64,000 nucleotides of DNA, taken from Dicaeum eximium. Lineage: Eukaryota > Chordata > Aves > Passeriformes > Dicaeidae. Position numbers and translations under genes: made by a program. Numbering within the stretch: position 1 is the first letter of the stretch; every line of letters starts with the position of its first letter. The stretch lies in contig VWZP01001589.1 in the NCBI GenBank assembly GCA_013396995.1, forward strand, positions 1,821,069 through 1,885,068, read 5' to 3'. Under the pieces are notes generated by a model. It was not told where the DNA came from. It searched no databases and saw only the letters and a program-made list of their open reading frames with translations. Shown piece after piece: positions 1-13,621 of the stretch.

Positions 1-3000
1 CAAACAAATAGTTTGAATATAGAGTTTGAGGCAAGGGCCTTGTAGGACTATTAGTCAGAGATTAATTTGACTTTTTTTCTCTTTTGTTACATCAGATGTT
101 CTGCCAAATTTGCCAACAGTAATACAGACATCCATGGAAACAACCCACAGTCCTAATCTCCTGTTTGGAGCTTTGATACCTCACATTTACTTCAAGTCTC
201 ATAAAAAGCAAGCCCATTTTGGACTTTGGGGGAATAAAGTGCCTTAAGTAGCATGCCAAAGCTCAGTTTGGGTTTTCTCTGTTGTTTGGTTATGCTTTGT
301 TTTTCTTTTTCTACTGGACAGCATAGTTAAGAAAATCAAACTCTAGAATTCTCACTTTGGCACAAGTAAACTTGGCATGTGCTTAAAATTTTAATAAAAT
401 ATGTAGAGGTATTTTCTTTCTAAGTCTCTTAGGACCAGTGAGTAACAAGTTGAAATTTCCACCTATCTAGGGAACAATTCTTTGAAAGAACTAATGAAGA
501 ACTTGTTAATAAAAGTATTTTGAAAAGGTTACATCCTTGACAGTCTTTAACAGTTTAATTTGGAAAGAAGACGAGTCAGTATATTATGTCTGCTGTGTAG
601 AAGTGGCTTATGTCATATAAATGGCTGTTAAAAATTAAGAAGTTATTTAGGTTTCTTGTACAGCTTAAGCAAATTCCTTACTATAATTAAGAATTTAGAA
701 GAAATCTTTCCAGATAAAGACAGGAGTATACAGAGACTCCTTTGATGATAATTAAGCTTTAAAACATTCTTCTTATGAATTGTGCTAGAAATAAAGATGA
801 TTCTCAGAACCAAAAACTTTCTTTCTGTGGGATGTAATAACATTTGAACTTCCTCATAATATAATTCCAAATGTCATTAGACTATGGTGACATTAGAAGT
901 CCTTCCAAAGATGACAAAAAAAAAAACCTCCAACAATGTGGATCACAAACGTGTTCCGAGATTCCCTGAACTCAAGAGCAGAAGCAATTAGCTGCCTGTT
1001 GCGTATTTATTAAGGGTGTCTCACCAGCTACAAAAGCAACACACCACAGCCTGCATCAGTGACAGGAGGATTGAAAGTATGTCCAGGCAAACTCTGAGTA
1101 TTTGTGTGGTGCAGCTTCAGCCAGACTCTGGAGGGCACCATCACTGGTGGGTTCACGGGATCTGGTGGCTTAGCTGACCTGCCCTGGCTGTGGCTACACA
1201 CCCTCTGCATGTGCCTCAAGAGGGAATCTTGGGGAGCATTAGCTCATGTTGAGACCTACACAACAGACAGAATGTTAACTTGGGGATGAATGTGAGTAAA
1301 ACCTGCAAAAACACTGATTGCAGTGGAAACTGTAGCCATTCTGGTGTAGACAGTGACATATTCTTCTTCCAGTTTCTGTAGTGCTTCTGTCTCTGAGACT
1401 TAATTTTGTTTCTAAACATCCCTCCACCTCAACCAAGTACATAACACCATATGGCTTCAATTCTACTGTGTAAAGATAGTACAAAGGACTAGTACAAATG
1501 TCATGAAAATAGTTTTGTCATTCTCTAAATGGATGCTTAAATCCTTTTGTTATTTAAAAGGTAGCAACTCCCCATCTTACAGGGTTTTTACTGTTTAAAT
1601 TTCAAATTCTAGAGGTGGTACTTTCTTGTAAATAGACAGAAATAGTTACATTTATCTGAAATTGATATCTCTAATTTCTACCAATTTATCTGTTTTTAGA
1701 TGAGATCATCAGGAGCTTAAGATTTTCCTTTGTTTTGAAATGCATTGTTATTTAAATAGTGTATAAAAAGTTAGTATAAAGTCCTACAAAATTGACTACT
1801 CTTATAATGAAAACTCTTGACCTATTGATGACATTCAAGGAGAATTGACTTCTAATTCTGCAAAGAATATACTTTGTCTTTGGATTTGTTGATGGAGAGC
1901 TTCACCACGATGATTTCAAAGATTTTATCATTGTCCAAATTCTCTAAAAGAAGAATATAGAAAAGGTATTCTGACTGAGATTACCGTTTTTGTTTGCTTG
2001 TGTCCTTAACTTTTTTCCACTCAGATTTGCTTTTCTTTAATTTATAATTTCATTATGACACTTCAGAATTGCAATATTTTGATTGATTTTTTAATTTAAA
2101 TATTCTTTGTGGAGCAAATACACTTGTAAAACGAGAAATCCCAAGAGGCATTAAGAGAAGAGACAAGGAGAATTGGTCTACTAATTATTGTGCTCTAGAT
2201 TTGTACAAGTTAGTTATTTCTGGAATAAATTTATGTAGTATTCAGTAACTGAAAACACCCCTTTCTTTTCTAGGACTGATCTTTTGAAGCTAACTGAAGT
2301 GTAGTTTGTACATTAAGGAAGTTATTTTGAAGGATGAAATCATTATACTCCAGATCTGTAGGAATTCAGGGACAGCAGGTCTAGTTTAACAAATCTATTT
2401 GACTTTTCTGGGGATAATAAAGGGAGAAAGGGAGGTAGTTGGCATTGTTTTGTTTAGACTTCTAAAGAACATGTTACATGGCATGACAGATAAAAGTAAT
2501 TTTGAAAATAAAATCTGTTTGGTTTATAGAAGGAATAAAAAATTGGAATGTGGCTAGAGGAAAAAAAGCAAAGATCTATAATTTAAGCAGTAAACCTGGG
2601 CTAAAAGATAGCAATTTGTTTGGTTCATTACACCATATTTGTTAATGTTTGTTGTGCAGCTCCTGACTTTTCTAGCAGTAAGCTATAGATGTCTTGAAAT
2701 TATATTAATTTGTTATTCATTCCCACAAACATTATGTAATTATACATTTGTAACCTAGTTCTAAAGCCTGGTGAACCTGGGTAACCAAATTCAACATAAG
2801 CTAGTTAGGTGCTGAGTGTTAATTAATTTGATCTTTTTTACAAATTCTTATTTTAATGCATTTCTACAATACTAATGGAGAAAAAAAAATTTACCTTCTA
2901 ACTGCTCATCTTTATCTGCTTGTGTTAAAATTGTGCTAAAAATTTTGTAATAAAAATTGTTAAATCCTTTCCGGCTGCTAGTCACTGCTTCAGTTTAAAG

Positions 3001-3478
3001 CTGTGCAATCAACTTGTATTCTATTAGTGTTGAATGAATTGGAGTACACCAATCATGTTTCACATGTCCAGAAAGAAATGTACCTTTCTGTAAATAAGAA
3101 GGAGGCAGGAAGAGAAGCTGCAGAAAAAAAATCCTTTTGTTTAATAAAATCCTACTTCAGCAGAGCTCTTCCAATTTTTTTAAGCATGCTCACAGTCTAG
3201 TTAAACATATTCTTAATTTTGCTGCTTTGACAAATTGGTTCTAGGCTGCCTTCCTTTGAAGGAAGGCTGCGTCTGACTCTTTACTTGACTGATTTAGAGC
3301 ACATAGCATTTCAGCCCCAAAATAAATACACTGTGGGAACAGAGGGTGGAAGAATGAAAATGAGGTTCTATTGGATGTTGGCTCCTTGTGCTAACACTGC
3401 ATCTTCAGCTATATAAATGGGAGGATTTACAAGAGGAAATGTAGTCAAAGGTTCAAGCCACGTGCTTTCTCCCTCAGT
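1..3478. other. Unique AT-rich DNA, no gene seen
   Basis: This stretch is AT-rich with short runs of A and T and many stop codons in all frames. A slightly more GC-rich patch at about 1020-1480 has overlapping reading frames of 61-69 codons on both strands. None resembles a known protein or has a convincing pair of splice sites, so I treat them as chance. No repeat family is recognised here. Confidence 0.6.
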
Positions 3479-3542
3479 CATAAAATCATAGACTATCTTG
3501 AGTTGGAAGGGACCCATAAGGATCATTGTGTCTCTTTCCTGT
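3479..3542 (-). mobile_element. CR1 LINE, 3'-terminal scrap
   Basis: Read on the plus strand, the sequence runs from an AATCATAGA-like block into GTTGGAAGGGACCCATAAGGATCAT. This is the reverse complement of the 3' untranslated end of avian CR1 retrotransposons. Only about 64 bp remain. CR1 copies are usually 5'-truncated during target-primed reverse transcription, so a copy this short with its 3' end kept fits that mechanism. There is no coding content. The wording closest to this copy is shared with the fragment at 7864-8383, so both may come from the same CR1 subfamily (inference). Confidence 0.75.
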
Positions 3543-4312
3543 TTATTACATATTATTATAATAAGCATGGCATTTTAAATATCTTTTGCAGCAGTATGAT
3601 TCAAAAACATTAGGAATTATTTAGGAAAAAGATGTTATTTAAAAGAAAAGCATATATATTAAATGATTAAGTCAGGTTTACAGTATTCACTGAGAATCAA
3701 GTGCTTATGACAGTCCAAGGACACTCTGAGTAAACATAAAGGACTGTAACTCAACATGACTTTTTTGGCTTTTTCATTACCAAGTCTGGAGGACTTGGCA
3801 CAACATAGTTTTACAACAGGAACATCAGATTTTAGATCTATTAACAGCAAGTAAATTATTTATCAACTTACAGGATATCAGGACTTATTTGGCAGCTGGC
3901 AGGCATCAGTGAGCCATAGATTAACAGAATACCACTATTGTGTAAAATATCTTCTAAGCAATCTATTTCAGAACAGAATTCTTTAATAGATACTCTTATT
4001 AAGGATATAAATACCCTTAAGCTGCTTTTATCACTTGCTATTGCTCTGTCTGTAGGCATAATACTATGTTTTATAGTGACTGAGAGACTGAATACATTGC
4101 CAGTTGTTTCTGAAAGCGACACTTATGTACAGCTACTTAACAGAGGCAAGGATTTGCACTGTGATTTGCACATGTGAAAATCAGTAGCAAGACATAGGCA
4201 CATTCTGGAACAGTTTTTGGTATCGTTACAATGGGAGGAAAAGTGGCAATAATAGAAAGACACAGTTGAAGATAGCAAGAGCCATTTCTTCGGAATGATC
4301 TCATCAGGAAGC
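3543..4312. other. Unique DNA with a membrane-segment-like ORF
   Basis: No repeat is recognised. The plus strand is open from 3938 to 4177 (79 codons, no ATG at the beginning). Its translation has a hydrophobic stretch of about 20 residues (LLLSLAIALSVGIILCFIV) followed by a charged tail ending in a stop. It resembles a single-pass membrane segment but matches no protein I recognise. An acceptor-like TCTATTTCAG precedes codon 12. Chance is the likelier explanation. Confidence 0.4.
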
Positions 4313-4920
4313 ACACCCTGGGCTGCATCAAAAACAGAGTGTCCAGCAGAATGAGGGAGGTGATTCTGCTCAGCCCTAGCACTATCTACCACCTGAAGAA
4401 TAACCATGTCCAGCTCTGGACATCATTTTCTGCTCTGTCCTCAGCATAAGAAAGACATGGACCTGTTGGAACAAGTTCAGAGTAGGACACAGAAATGACC
4501 GAAGGGCTGGAGCACCTCTTCTACGAAGACAAGCTGAGATAAGTTTGGGTCATTCAGTCTCGAGAAGAGAAGGTTGTGGGGAGACCTTCTTGTGGCCTTC
4601 CAGTACTTAAAGAGGGCTCATAAAAAGAGGGAGAGCAACTTTGCACATAGGCAGAGAGTGACAGGACAAGGGACAACTGCTTTTGACTAAAAGAAGGTAG
4701 GTTTAGATTATATGTAGGAATAAATTCTTTACTGTGAGTGTGGGGAGGCACTGTAACAAGTTGCTCAGAGAATTTTGGATATTCCATCCCTGGAAACACT
4801 CAAATTCAGATTGGATGGGGACTGAGCATCCTGAGCTAGTGTTTGGCATCTCTGCTCATCATGAGGGAATGAAACTAGACAAACTTCAAAGTCCTGTCCA
4901 CTGCTGGCTATTCTATGACT
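4313..4920 (+). mobile_element. CR1 LINE 3' end (sense on + strand)
   Basis: This is the sense-strand 3' end of a CR1 element. It encodes degraded remains of the reverse-transcriptase ORF2 C-terminus: pieces such as SSRMREVILLS and EHLFYEDKLR are readable in different frames. It continues through the section around 'gccttccagtacttaaagagggctca' and the 'atccctggaaacactcaaattcag' section. It ends in the CR1 3' terminus TTCTATGAC. The frame is broken by several stops and indels, so it is a dead 5'-truncated copy of about 0.6 kb. It is the only CR1 fragment of this window with its sense strand on the plus strand. The 5' breakpoint is approximate. Confidence 0.88.
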
Positions 4921-7863
4921 CTCATTGGGGGGGCCATTCTCATCCCAGAGGAGTGGCTTGTTTCCCAAAGGGCTTGTTCCAGGCAAAACTTAGCAGATAG
5001 ACAATTTTCCTGTGGTAAAAGATTTTCCTATTCTAATACTCTGCACTTTTACTCCATATCATGCAATAGTGAACAAAATAGCATTTTGTTGCCCTCTCTA
5101 GTTGCAGCTGCTTTTCCTCTGTAAAATAACTGAAAACACAGAAGCTTTTGCAGCTTCTGCTGCTTTCTGAAGTGCCTCGAACTTTCTAAGCTACCTGTCA
5201 TTTCAGTATCTCTGATACTCCTTGAATTTTATCTTGTCATACTGGATCAAGAGCTTAGAAAAAACCAACAAACCCTAGGCATTTGCCTTTTCAGATGTTT
5301 CAATGGAAAAGAAAGGCTTCAGCGAGAGGCGATTCATCCCAAAATAGGAGCTTTCAAAAATTCTCCTGTAAACTTCAAAATAAGCCCTCCTCCTACCTAG
5401 GATCCCAGGAGAAGCCAGGTGAGGGGGACAGAGGATGATAAGTAGGCCATTTTATTTAGGTGAACTAACAGTTATAACATATTAAGTTAGAAATGCTTAT
5501 TAGTGTGTTTTCAGTTGCTTAAAATACTTGTATATTTACATTTTTCCATGAAAACATTAAAAGGAGTAATCACCTGCAAATAACAAGTTCTGTGTGAGAA
5601 GTGAATCTCTTGAACTACCATTGAATTTAGAAAATAATATCTCAGAAATTGTTCATATAGTTTTCCCAATTAAAATTACAGTGGTGAATAAACCATTTTT
5701 TTTTCCACAGGAAAATGTCACTTATAGCAAAATAAAACATGGAAATGCCAAAGTTGTTTTTCTTTTTATCGACTTTTCAAGAACAAACACAAGAATGTTG
5801 ATTTAGTATAAAATTTTATATTAAAAAATAAATAATAATGTCCCCACTATAACTTTTGTAACAAGTAATAAACAGTCATTAAAAATGGTGATAAACTATT
5901 ACATTCTTATTAGCAATACTTTAAAGGTCAAAACAAACCACAAAACCAAACAAAAACCCCAAAAAAACTCCACTGCCCTCAAAAAACCCCAAAGAACAAA
6001 TCAACAAAAAAATCTCCAGAAAACCCAACCCCAAACCTTAAAAAACAGGATGAAAACCAGCCCTGCCAATATCTGCATATAATGAACAAGGGATACTCAA
6101 ATGGAATAAGATACATTAATAAAAAGGGTAAACCCTGAGAACTTTGTCAGCATAGAAGATAGGTTAGGTTAATTAACCCTACAGTGATGGCCACTCCTAC
6201 CAGATGATGGATGCCAATTATGTGCTGTTAGTGACCTCATAATATACAATTCTTCATCTAAAAAGAGAGCTAGCAAATAACTAGTCCTCAGAGACAGGCC
6301 AAACCAGTTTGAGAAGTACTTAGTAACATTCAATTCTCATTAAAAAATCCAGTTATTTTAATAACATTTGTAATTTTATACATTCACACACTGACCACGC
6401 AGTTTCTGTCACCCATCCCAAAACATGAAAATCTTGATATTTGTGGGTTAAGCTGAGTGATCTTTTCAAGTTGAATATATATTTTGATAATTTTCAGAGA
6501 AGGACTATTACACCAAAAAATGATGTGCTAAAGGAAAAATTGTGATAACCAGATAATCCGAGTTCACTTACATGATAAGTACAGCTAAATATTTAGGTTA
6601 ATATGCTGGAAAATAGCAAGGAATTAATTCAGGAATTAATTAGCATCGAGCTAATTTGTATGTAGAAATGTAGCTGTTTTCAGAGTCCTCCTCCCCTTTT
6701 CTAAAATTCTGTTAATATAATAAAACCTGTAATATTTCTGATCATGTACAAGTCACTTTTTTTCTTACATTACAATCGTTTTTCCCTCATATTTCATGGT
6801 ATATCAGCTAACTAGTTTTACGACACATAATGTTTGTTGTTACAGAGTCTGTGCAGACACACCACCACTCCAGGGTATGAAACAGTACATAAATGTTTGA
6901 AAAAGTGTTCCTGCCCCATTGGTTTTCAGACTATATCACTGCTCCACACACGAAAAGACCATCCATTTCTTATGACCCTACAGTGCATGACTGCTGAGCA
7001 CCACATGGAAACACATAACCTTAATTTAGCAAAGTTATTTCTAAACTCTATTTGCATTAAAAAATCTGTGTTGGTTTTGGGAGTTAGGATTTTTTTATTT
7101 TCATCTCAAAGTATGCACATATAGCAGGTATATTATTAATTACTATTTAAAAAAAAAAAAGCCCTTAAAGCAGGCATCTGGGAATCTGACACATAAATGA
7201 AAGAATAAAGATATTTCTGCATTTTTTGTGGAAGCAAATGACATTACATAAAATTCTACCATCAATTTTAAGTCATAGTTTTTATGGTTTTTTCCCCCTT
7301 TTTTTTTCAGTTTTCTGTTCCCCACTATTATCATAAACAGTGTCTCAGATTATGGTAATAAGATGAGGTAAGAAGGAAAAAGCCATCATTCCACAGCAAA
7401 AAATGCATGTATTTAGGTAGGCATCACACAAAGTTATTTTTTAACACTTTACACTCATCTGATCTGATTTATTGTCCCTCCACATACCACAGAAGATCCA
7501 GAGGGTTGAATAATACTTGCAAAACAGATGTACTGATAAAGGAAACGTATATATGTATATAAATCCTTATCTAAATATGTACGTTAGACTTAAGTTATCA
7601 GTGGCTGTGGCTTGATTTCCCAGTAGCTGTTGGATGGCATTCAATTTGTTCCTAGAAAGCATCATCCAGAATAGATTAATTTGAAAGAAATAGAGCTCAT
7701 GATCTTCCAAACTGCTCTACTCCTAGAACAAAAGCATTTCAAGCACAGCTTTCAAACAGCCTAAGCACAGCTCTTCCAGCTAAAATATTAATGTAGGTGA
7801 ACCTAGCTTATTTAAGACACTCAGTGTCACTGCAGTCTCACTTTGAGGGAAAACATATGATTT
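4921..7863. other. Unique AT-rich DNA, no gene seen
   Basis: AT-rich sequence with an A/C-rich low-complexity tract at 5930-6052 (listed separately). ORFs up to 96 codons (6834-7124, +) show no recognisable family. A T-rich run followed by CCACAG at about 5698-5710 looks like a splice acceptor but leads into no convincing exon. Confidence 0.55.
5930..6052. repeat. A/C-rich low-complexity tract
   Basis: About 120 bp made almost only of A and C runs (AAAACCCC, AAACCAAAC and similar), with very few G or T. Such strand-asymmetric A/C tracts are common in bird genomes. The apparent Lys/Pro/Thr/Gln-rich reading frame across it (5885-6082) is an artefact of base composition. Confidence 0.8.
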
Positions 7864-8383
7864 CCACAAAATATCCTGATTTGAAAGGGAATCAATTTGA
7901 CAAGGATCATCTAAGTCCAACTCCTGGCCCAGCACCGGATAACCCAAAATCTAAGAATCACACCATGTGCCTGAGCTCGCTGCCCAAATGCTTCTTGAAG
8001 TCTGTCAGACTTGGTGCTGTGACCACTGCCTGTTCCAATCCCTAACCATCAACCAGGTTAAAAACTTTTTTCTCATATCCAGGCTGTACCTCTCCTGACA
8101 CAGCTTCAGGACATTCGCTCTGGTGCTGTCATTGGTCACCAGAGAGAAGAGGCCAGTGCCTGCCCCTCCTCTTCCCCTCGTGAGGACACTGAAGACTGCA
8201 CTGAGGTGTCCCCTCAGTCTCCTTTTCTCCAGGCTGAACAGACCAAGTGAGCTCAGCCACTCCACACACAGCTTCCCCTCAAGGCCCTTCACCATCCTCG
8301 AGGCTCTCCTTTGGATGCTCTCTGGTACCTTAATGTCTCTTTTATGATGTGGTGACCAAAACTGCACAGAGGACTTGAGGTGA
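7864..8383 (-). mobile_element. CR1 LINE 3' end with open ORF2 C-terminus
   Basis: This minus-strand CR1 copy includes the 3' untranslated region (7864 to about 8000) and the end of ORF2. An uninterrupted minus-strand frame of 120 codons (8005-8367) translates to the C-terminal part of the CR1 endonuclease/reverse-transcriptase polyprotein. It shows the familiar blocks IQRRASRMVKGLE, LGLFSLEKRRLRG and, less well kept, LDMRKKFLTWLMVRDWN. The catalytic RT domain lies upstream and is absent because the copy is 5'-truncated, so it cannot encode an active enzyme. The long open frame suggests that this is one of the less decayed CR1 copies here. A small deletion relative to other CR1s seems present at about 8030-8055, where the usual motif is shortened. 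Confidence 0.93.
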
Positions 8384-11137
8384 AAACAAAATCTATTGCA
8401 GACTGAATACCCTGTCTTGGGAGTTTAGTACTTTCTAAGAGCTTAATACTTTTCAAATGTTGCTGCTTATGTTTTTTAGCTCAACAATGAAGACAGTTGT
8501 ACCAAGAAATGCTGTTCTGTATTTATTTCAGTGTTTCTGAATATATTTCTATTTCTGCTTTTCATGAATATCCACAAGTAATATGAAAAGAAATTTAAAA
8601 TATAAAACCATGGAATATTTTAGGCCTCAAGAAGCATGTGAAAATAATCCTATAACCACCCATGCCTTATTTTCCTGTGCAAAACTTCTGCTCTGTTAGA
8701 CTATAACAAGCAGAACACAGATATCATGCCTGAAAGCAGTTTTTTTTCCCCTGTGAAAGTGCAAGGAGATGACCTAGGACTTTTTCTTTAATGTTTTGAA
8801 ATGAGATATCATTTGCATAACTAAAATATTTCTGCCTAAATACTGCTCTGAAAAAGCATTTTGAGGTGACATTGAGAAAGTTCTTCAATATTTTACCTCT
8901 GGGAATGAAATTTTGACTCCACCAAAGTCGAACCTTAAACTCACAATATCAAGGTTGAAGATGAACTATTCTTTTTCAAAAGTTTGCATCAGGAGAGAAA
9001 TATGTATTTCCACATATATACTAAGGATCTATCTGTTACATGCTCCTGGGAAAATACTAAAAATACTAAGTCATGTTATTGACCAAATGCAAATCTTGTC
9101 ATAACTGAATGACTACTCTTTCTACTGCAAATGAAAAAAAATCTGAGTATAAAAACCTATATACCTTGCCTATAGAAACACATATATCTAAAAATATTCA
9201 GTGTAAGAGTAATGTTCAGATATAATATTAAAAAACCCCCAACAATCAGCAATGACATATTTCTTCAAAACATGTAACACTGTGGAATGTAGAACCAGAA
9301 AATCTTTCTCCAACCCCAATTTCTCTTCTGCAATAGACTTGCAGTATACCTACCACTCTGTGTGCCACTGAGTGTTTAAAATTTGATAAAGCTATTGTTT
9401 CTGAAAAGGAAAAAATCACCTGAGAATTTTTCTCTCACATCTCATTTTTATGTCAGGATGCACTTCATTTTGAGGAGAAAAGGAGTTGTCATTCAAGTAA
9501 AAGAGACAAAAAACCAAGGTAGACTTTAGTACTAATAGTTCTAACTGGAGGAGACACAGGGTGCTGGAGCACAAGAGTGACTAACGAGAGGTGTATGTGC
9601 ATGTCATAAAAGTGTTTGAGATGCAGTAGGTTTTCCAGCCTTTACGGTCCAACTAGGAGATTCCTATATAATACAATTTTATTGCAGAATATGAATCAGA
9701 CATTCAAGTACAAACAGAGAGGAATGAACTACATAAAGAAAAGGGAAATGTATAGTTATGCACAAGTGATCATAAAAAATGCTCAATAAATTATGTTTAT
9801 TAAAGTATGTTACACTCTAAATAATTATCATATTTGGAGCTATATGCCAGGAAGCAAAGAAAAATGTAGCTAAAATTGTTTCAGTTCACCTATTTATTTT
9901 TAAAATTTTTTTAGAGTATACATAAGTATACCAGCAAAAAGTAAGAAAACCTAAGATTAATCTAGATGTTCCTTATTTTATGGTGGCTTTACAAACATTT
10001 TGTCCACAAAGAGATTGTTTATATCTTAAAATAAGAAAGAAATGCCTGAATGTTTCCTTGGTGGGCTTTTTGTGTCACTAAATTCTGAAAGCTGGTAGCA
10101 TTTTAAAACAACTCAAATGACGCCAGAAAAAACCCCAAACTAACAAACACAACAACTTCTTACTGAAGTACAGACTTATACTTCTATTGTATTATTATAG
10201 AGGTTGTTGATGACTTTACACAACCATATCTTTCATTTCTGAGCATTACAGATTTTGACAGAACTTCTTGATGTTATGTCTGGAATAAATACAAATTTAT
10301 GGTTTAAAATATGCTTATCACAATAAGGAAACACATCCACAGTGAAATTTCCATGTTGTGAAATAATTTTGACACAATGGTAAGTCAACTCCCTGTCTGA
10401 AGGGCTCTTATTATTTTCACATCTTCCAGCGAGAATGTCAATTTTTCCATAAGGAAATCACACAGTTACGAAATGTCAAGGCTTGAAGTTTCATCTAAAT
10501 TATGATAATTTCTCTTGCACCCAATCTTGAAATAGGTTATGTTTTCTAGACAGGCAGTTGTGTTGCAAATATCACTTAACTTTCTTTTTGCCTAAAAAAA
10601 TAATTAAAAAACCCCCAAACCAAACTCCTCAAGAAATAAACAAAAATACCAACATTTCAAGCGTACAAGAAAATCCTTGAACAAACCAAAAACACTTTAG
10701 AGATTATGAGATATAAGACAGGCCACTGTTCATAGCACATGAAACCTGGAGCAAGGGCCAGCTCAAACTAACTGTTGGTTTCTTCAGAAAGGATTGGGAA
10801 AGCAAAAGTGGCACATCAGCTGGAGTGTGCTGAATACAAAATCCCCTAGAGAAATTGGGTGAAGAGGAACTGTAGCATGGTAACCACGAGGAAGATGGAG
10901 ATTTTTTTTTTATCAGAGATGGATAGAAAAGAAAATCTCAACTGTGGAGCTTAGCTCTCTGGTATTTGTCCCTGATGGGTTAGAAGAAATAATATATTCT
11001 CTCTGCATCTTCTGCCTAAATAAACAAACCTGTACTAATAAATACCCAGATACTGTCATCTAACATCTATCTTAATGACTTTGAATATTATTAAAGTAGT
11101 TGTACAGAAGGGAAAATCTGTTTTAGCATTCAATCTC
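8384..11137. other. Unique AT-rich DNA, no gene seen
   Basis: AT-rich sequence without recognisable repeat family, RNA gene or exon. Short C-containing A-runs (for example near 9230, 10125 and 10605) are low-complexity. The longest frame is 63 codons (8913-9104, +) and looks like chance. Confidence 0.6.
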
Positions 11138-12260
11138 TGAATAATTTAGGTTGGAGTGACCTCTGGAGGTTATTAGGTTCAACTTTCTTCTCACAGCAGG
11201 GAAAATTTAGATCAGGCAACTAATCATCTGTACTGTACTGTGTCACATTAAACCATTTTCCTGATATATAATTTTACATGTTATAGATGGTGTGTCTTGC
11301 TTCTCATCCTGTCACTGAGCCCTTCTGGGATAAGTCTATATCTTTTATCAGGATATATATATTTGAAGACTAGATTCCCCCCAGCCTTCTCTTTTTAGAT
11401 TGAACAAAACCAGCTCTCTCAGCCTTTTTTTTTGTTCTTCTTGTGCTGCTCTGCCTTGAGCCCCCTCAGGCCTCATGGGTCCTCTCCAACAATGTCCAAC
11501 GTTGTCTTTCTTCATCTGCAGAGCCCCACACTGGGCACAGGGCTCCAGACTCAGTCTCATAAGCATTGGCTAGAGGAGAATAATTACTTCTAGCCTGCTG
11601 GTTAAATTTTTAAAAATACAGCCCAGAATGCACCTAGGAAATGTCACCACAAGGACAATACTGACTCATGTTTAGCTTGTGGGCCACCTGGGTGCCTGAG
11701 ATCTTTTCCACAGAGCTGCTCTATGCCCCAGTCTATATGGTTGTATGGATAGACACTGGATTTTTCCTACACATTTTTCATGTGTAGGATTGTTCATCTC
11801 TTTTTGTGGAAGTTCTTGACATTATTGTCTGCCCACTTCTTCATTTGAGATCACTCTGAACAGCAGCTCTGCACTCCAAAATATTGTACGCTGTCCTCAG
11901 TTTGGTTCTGTAGCACAGTGAAAAATGCCTCTTGTAACCAATTTCCCATGGACTTAGTAGCTTTGATCCCAACTTTTTCAGCCCAGGGCTTCTGAAAATT
12001 TTCCATCAGTCTTCTTATTGATTGTATTTAATACACATCTCCTCAATTTGCCCATAAGTAGACTACGGAAGAACATGTCAAAAGCCTTGAAGAAATCAAA
12101 GTCAGCATTCAGAGCTCTCCCCTTGTATAGTGCCAGTAATCCCTTCAGCAGAAGGCACTCATGTTGGGAGTGTCCTTGGGAAATTTGTTCTGCGTTTTCC
12201 CACTTATCCTTGCTTTTTTGAGCCTGGCTACAGCTCCAGTAACACAATACTGCACATGAC
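11138..12260 (-). mobile_element. Old CR1 LINE fragment including RT motif A
   Basis: This is a diverged minus-strand CR1 of about 1.1 kb. The 3' end begins near the GGTTGGAGTGACCTCTGGAGGT block. The ORF2 C-terminal region follows ('ctgggcacagggctccagactcagtctcat', about 11530-11562), then the section with 'gtgggccacctgggtgcctgag' (about 11680-11702). A minus-strand frame at 11978-12247 still contains DFFKAFD, which corresponds to reverse-transcriptase motif A (normally DFxKAFD) with its first aspartate kept. Between these blocks the sequence is heavily substituted and frames are broken. No CATTCTATGA-type tail is visible at 11138. The segment expected to hold the FADD catalytic motif could not be found, so I infer internal loss or strong decay around 11900-11960. 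Confidence 0.82.
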
Positions 12261-13621
12261 CAGGAACTGGTTCTAAATTGTTTCTTTTGAGCAAAGTGGT
12301 ATATGGAGCTGCTTTTTACCTCACTTTCCTTTTTTTTTTTTTGCCATTCAAAAGAAATAAAACTCTGAACATTAATGGAGTGAAAAGCTCACTTTCTTGT
12401 TAGAGCTTTGTGTTACCAATTATGGCCACTATGTGAAAAAGTTCAGCTCAAACTTTTCTCTGCCCTCAACTGCTCTTAGCATTGCTATCCCAGGAATGAT
12501 TCTTTTTCTATGAAAGTCATTATTTCTGAGACCCATTTAGCATTTCTGTCTCCAGCTACAGGAAGGTGTATCAGGCAAACCCTACCAGCTTGCACTCTAA
12601 ATCAAAAAGCAAGGTAGGGCATATTATTATGAGCATGCATTGAGCCTGAAGGGTCCTGAAAAGTGCAACTCAGGTTTTTCTTATTCCTTCCAATTAAATT
12701 AGTAAGTTTCCTGTCTATCTGACAACAGTGCATATTTTATCTGACAGTGTTTTGTTTGAGAAAACCACAGGGAAATCCCAGGTTGGAATTTTGATTTCTT
12801 CTGTTTGTAATGGACTTTGGTAGCTACCCTGCAATATAATTAATTAAGCTGTCAATAAATATTGCAGCCACTAGGGAAAGATAGTCTGTCAGTACTTTCC
12901 CCAGATGAAAGGCATATTAGAAACATTTCCACATCTGACTGAAAATTGACAAATAACTATCTCAGCACTTCATTTTCCTCCATGATCATTGACAATTAAA
13001 GCTCTTAATTTTTTTAAACCTACTTGAAACTTCTGTTATTGTCTCAGAGGCAGATCAATAATTATAAAGAAAATTAATTTAATTGTAAGATGAAATTAAT
13101 TCCGTAAACTATGAATGGCTTAAAAGCTACAGCGGGAAGGCAAAAATATTTTTATGGAAGGCTTGATCAAGGGTTTTGCAGTTAGATTTGTTTTTTTATC
13201 TTGGAGAAAGATCAGGAAAAGACCAGATAAGCTGAAACATAGCATTAAGAATGACATTATATACTGTATAGCCTTTAGCTCAATATCATGCGTTTCTATA
13301 TTGAACTGATCACCTTAGTAGCGATAAAAAAAGAACAAAACTTATTAAACAAGAAAACAAACAAACAAATAAAAAACAAAGTAGGATAGATAAAATAAGA
13401 AAGATCAAGGCGGGAGCCTGATTCCTTTTAAAAAATATATTGGTTATCAGAGACTGTGTAACCAAAAAAAAAAATTGAAGGTTTGTAGATGTCCTGAAAA
13501 GACAGAGCACATACAAGGTAGCAAACAAAGTGCAAGAACCACAGCAGGCAGCATTGACAAAAGTAATTAACACATAATTTTCTGTCTTGATAGTTCAACA
13601 TTTGGAATATTGAACACAGGT
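12261..13621. other. Unique AT-rich DNA, no gene seen
   Basis: No recognisable gene or repeat family. Contains short A-rich runs at 12331-12343 (T on the plus strand) and 13463-13475. An 87-codon minus-strand frame (13310-13573) is hydrophobic because it reads through T-rich sequence on that strand; I do not consider it a gene. Confidence 0.55.

Noticed and set aside
5885..6082. Lys/Gln/Pro/Thr-rich ORF
   Set aside because: Artefact of an A/C-only low-complexity tract.
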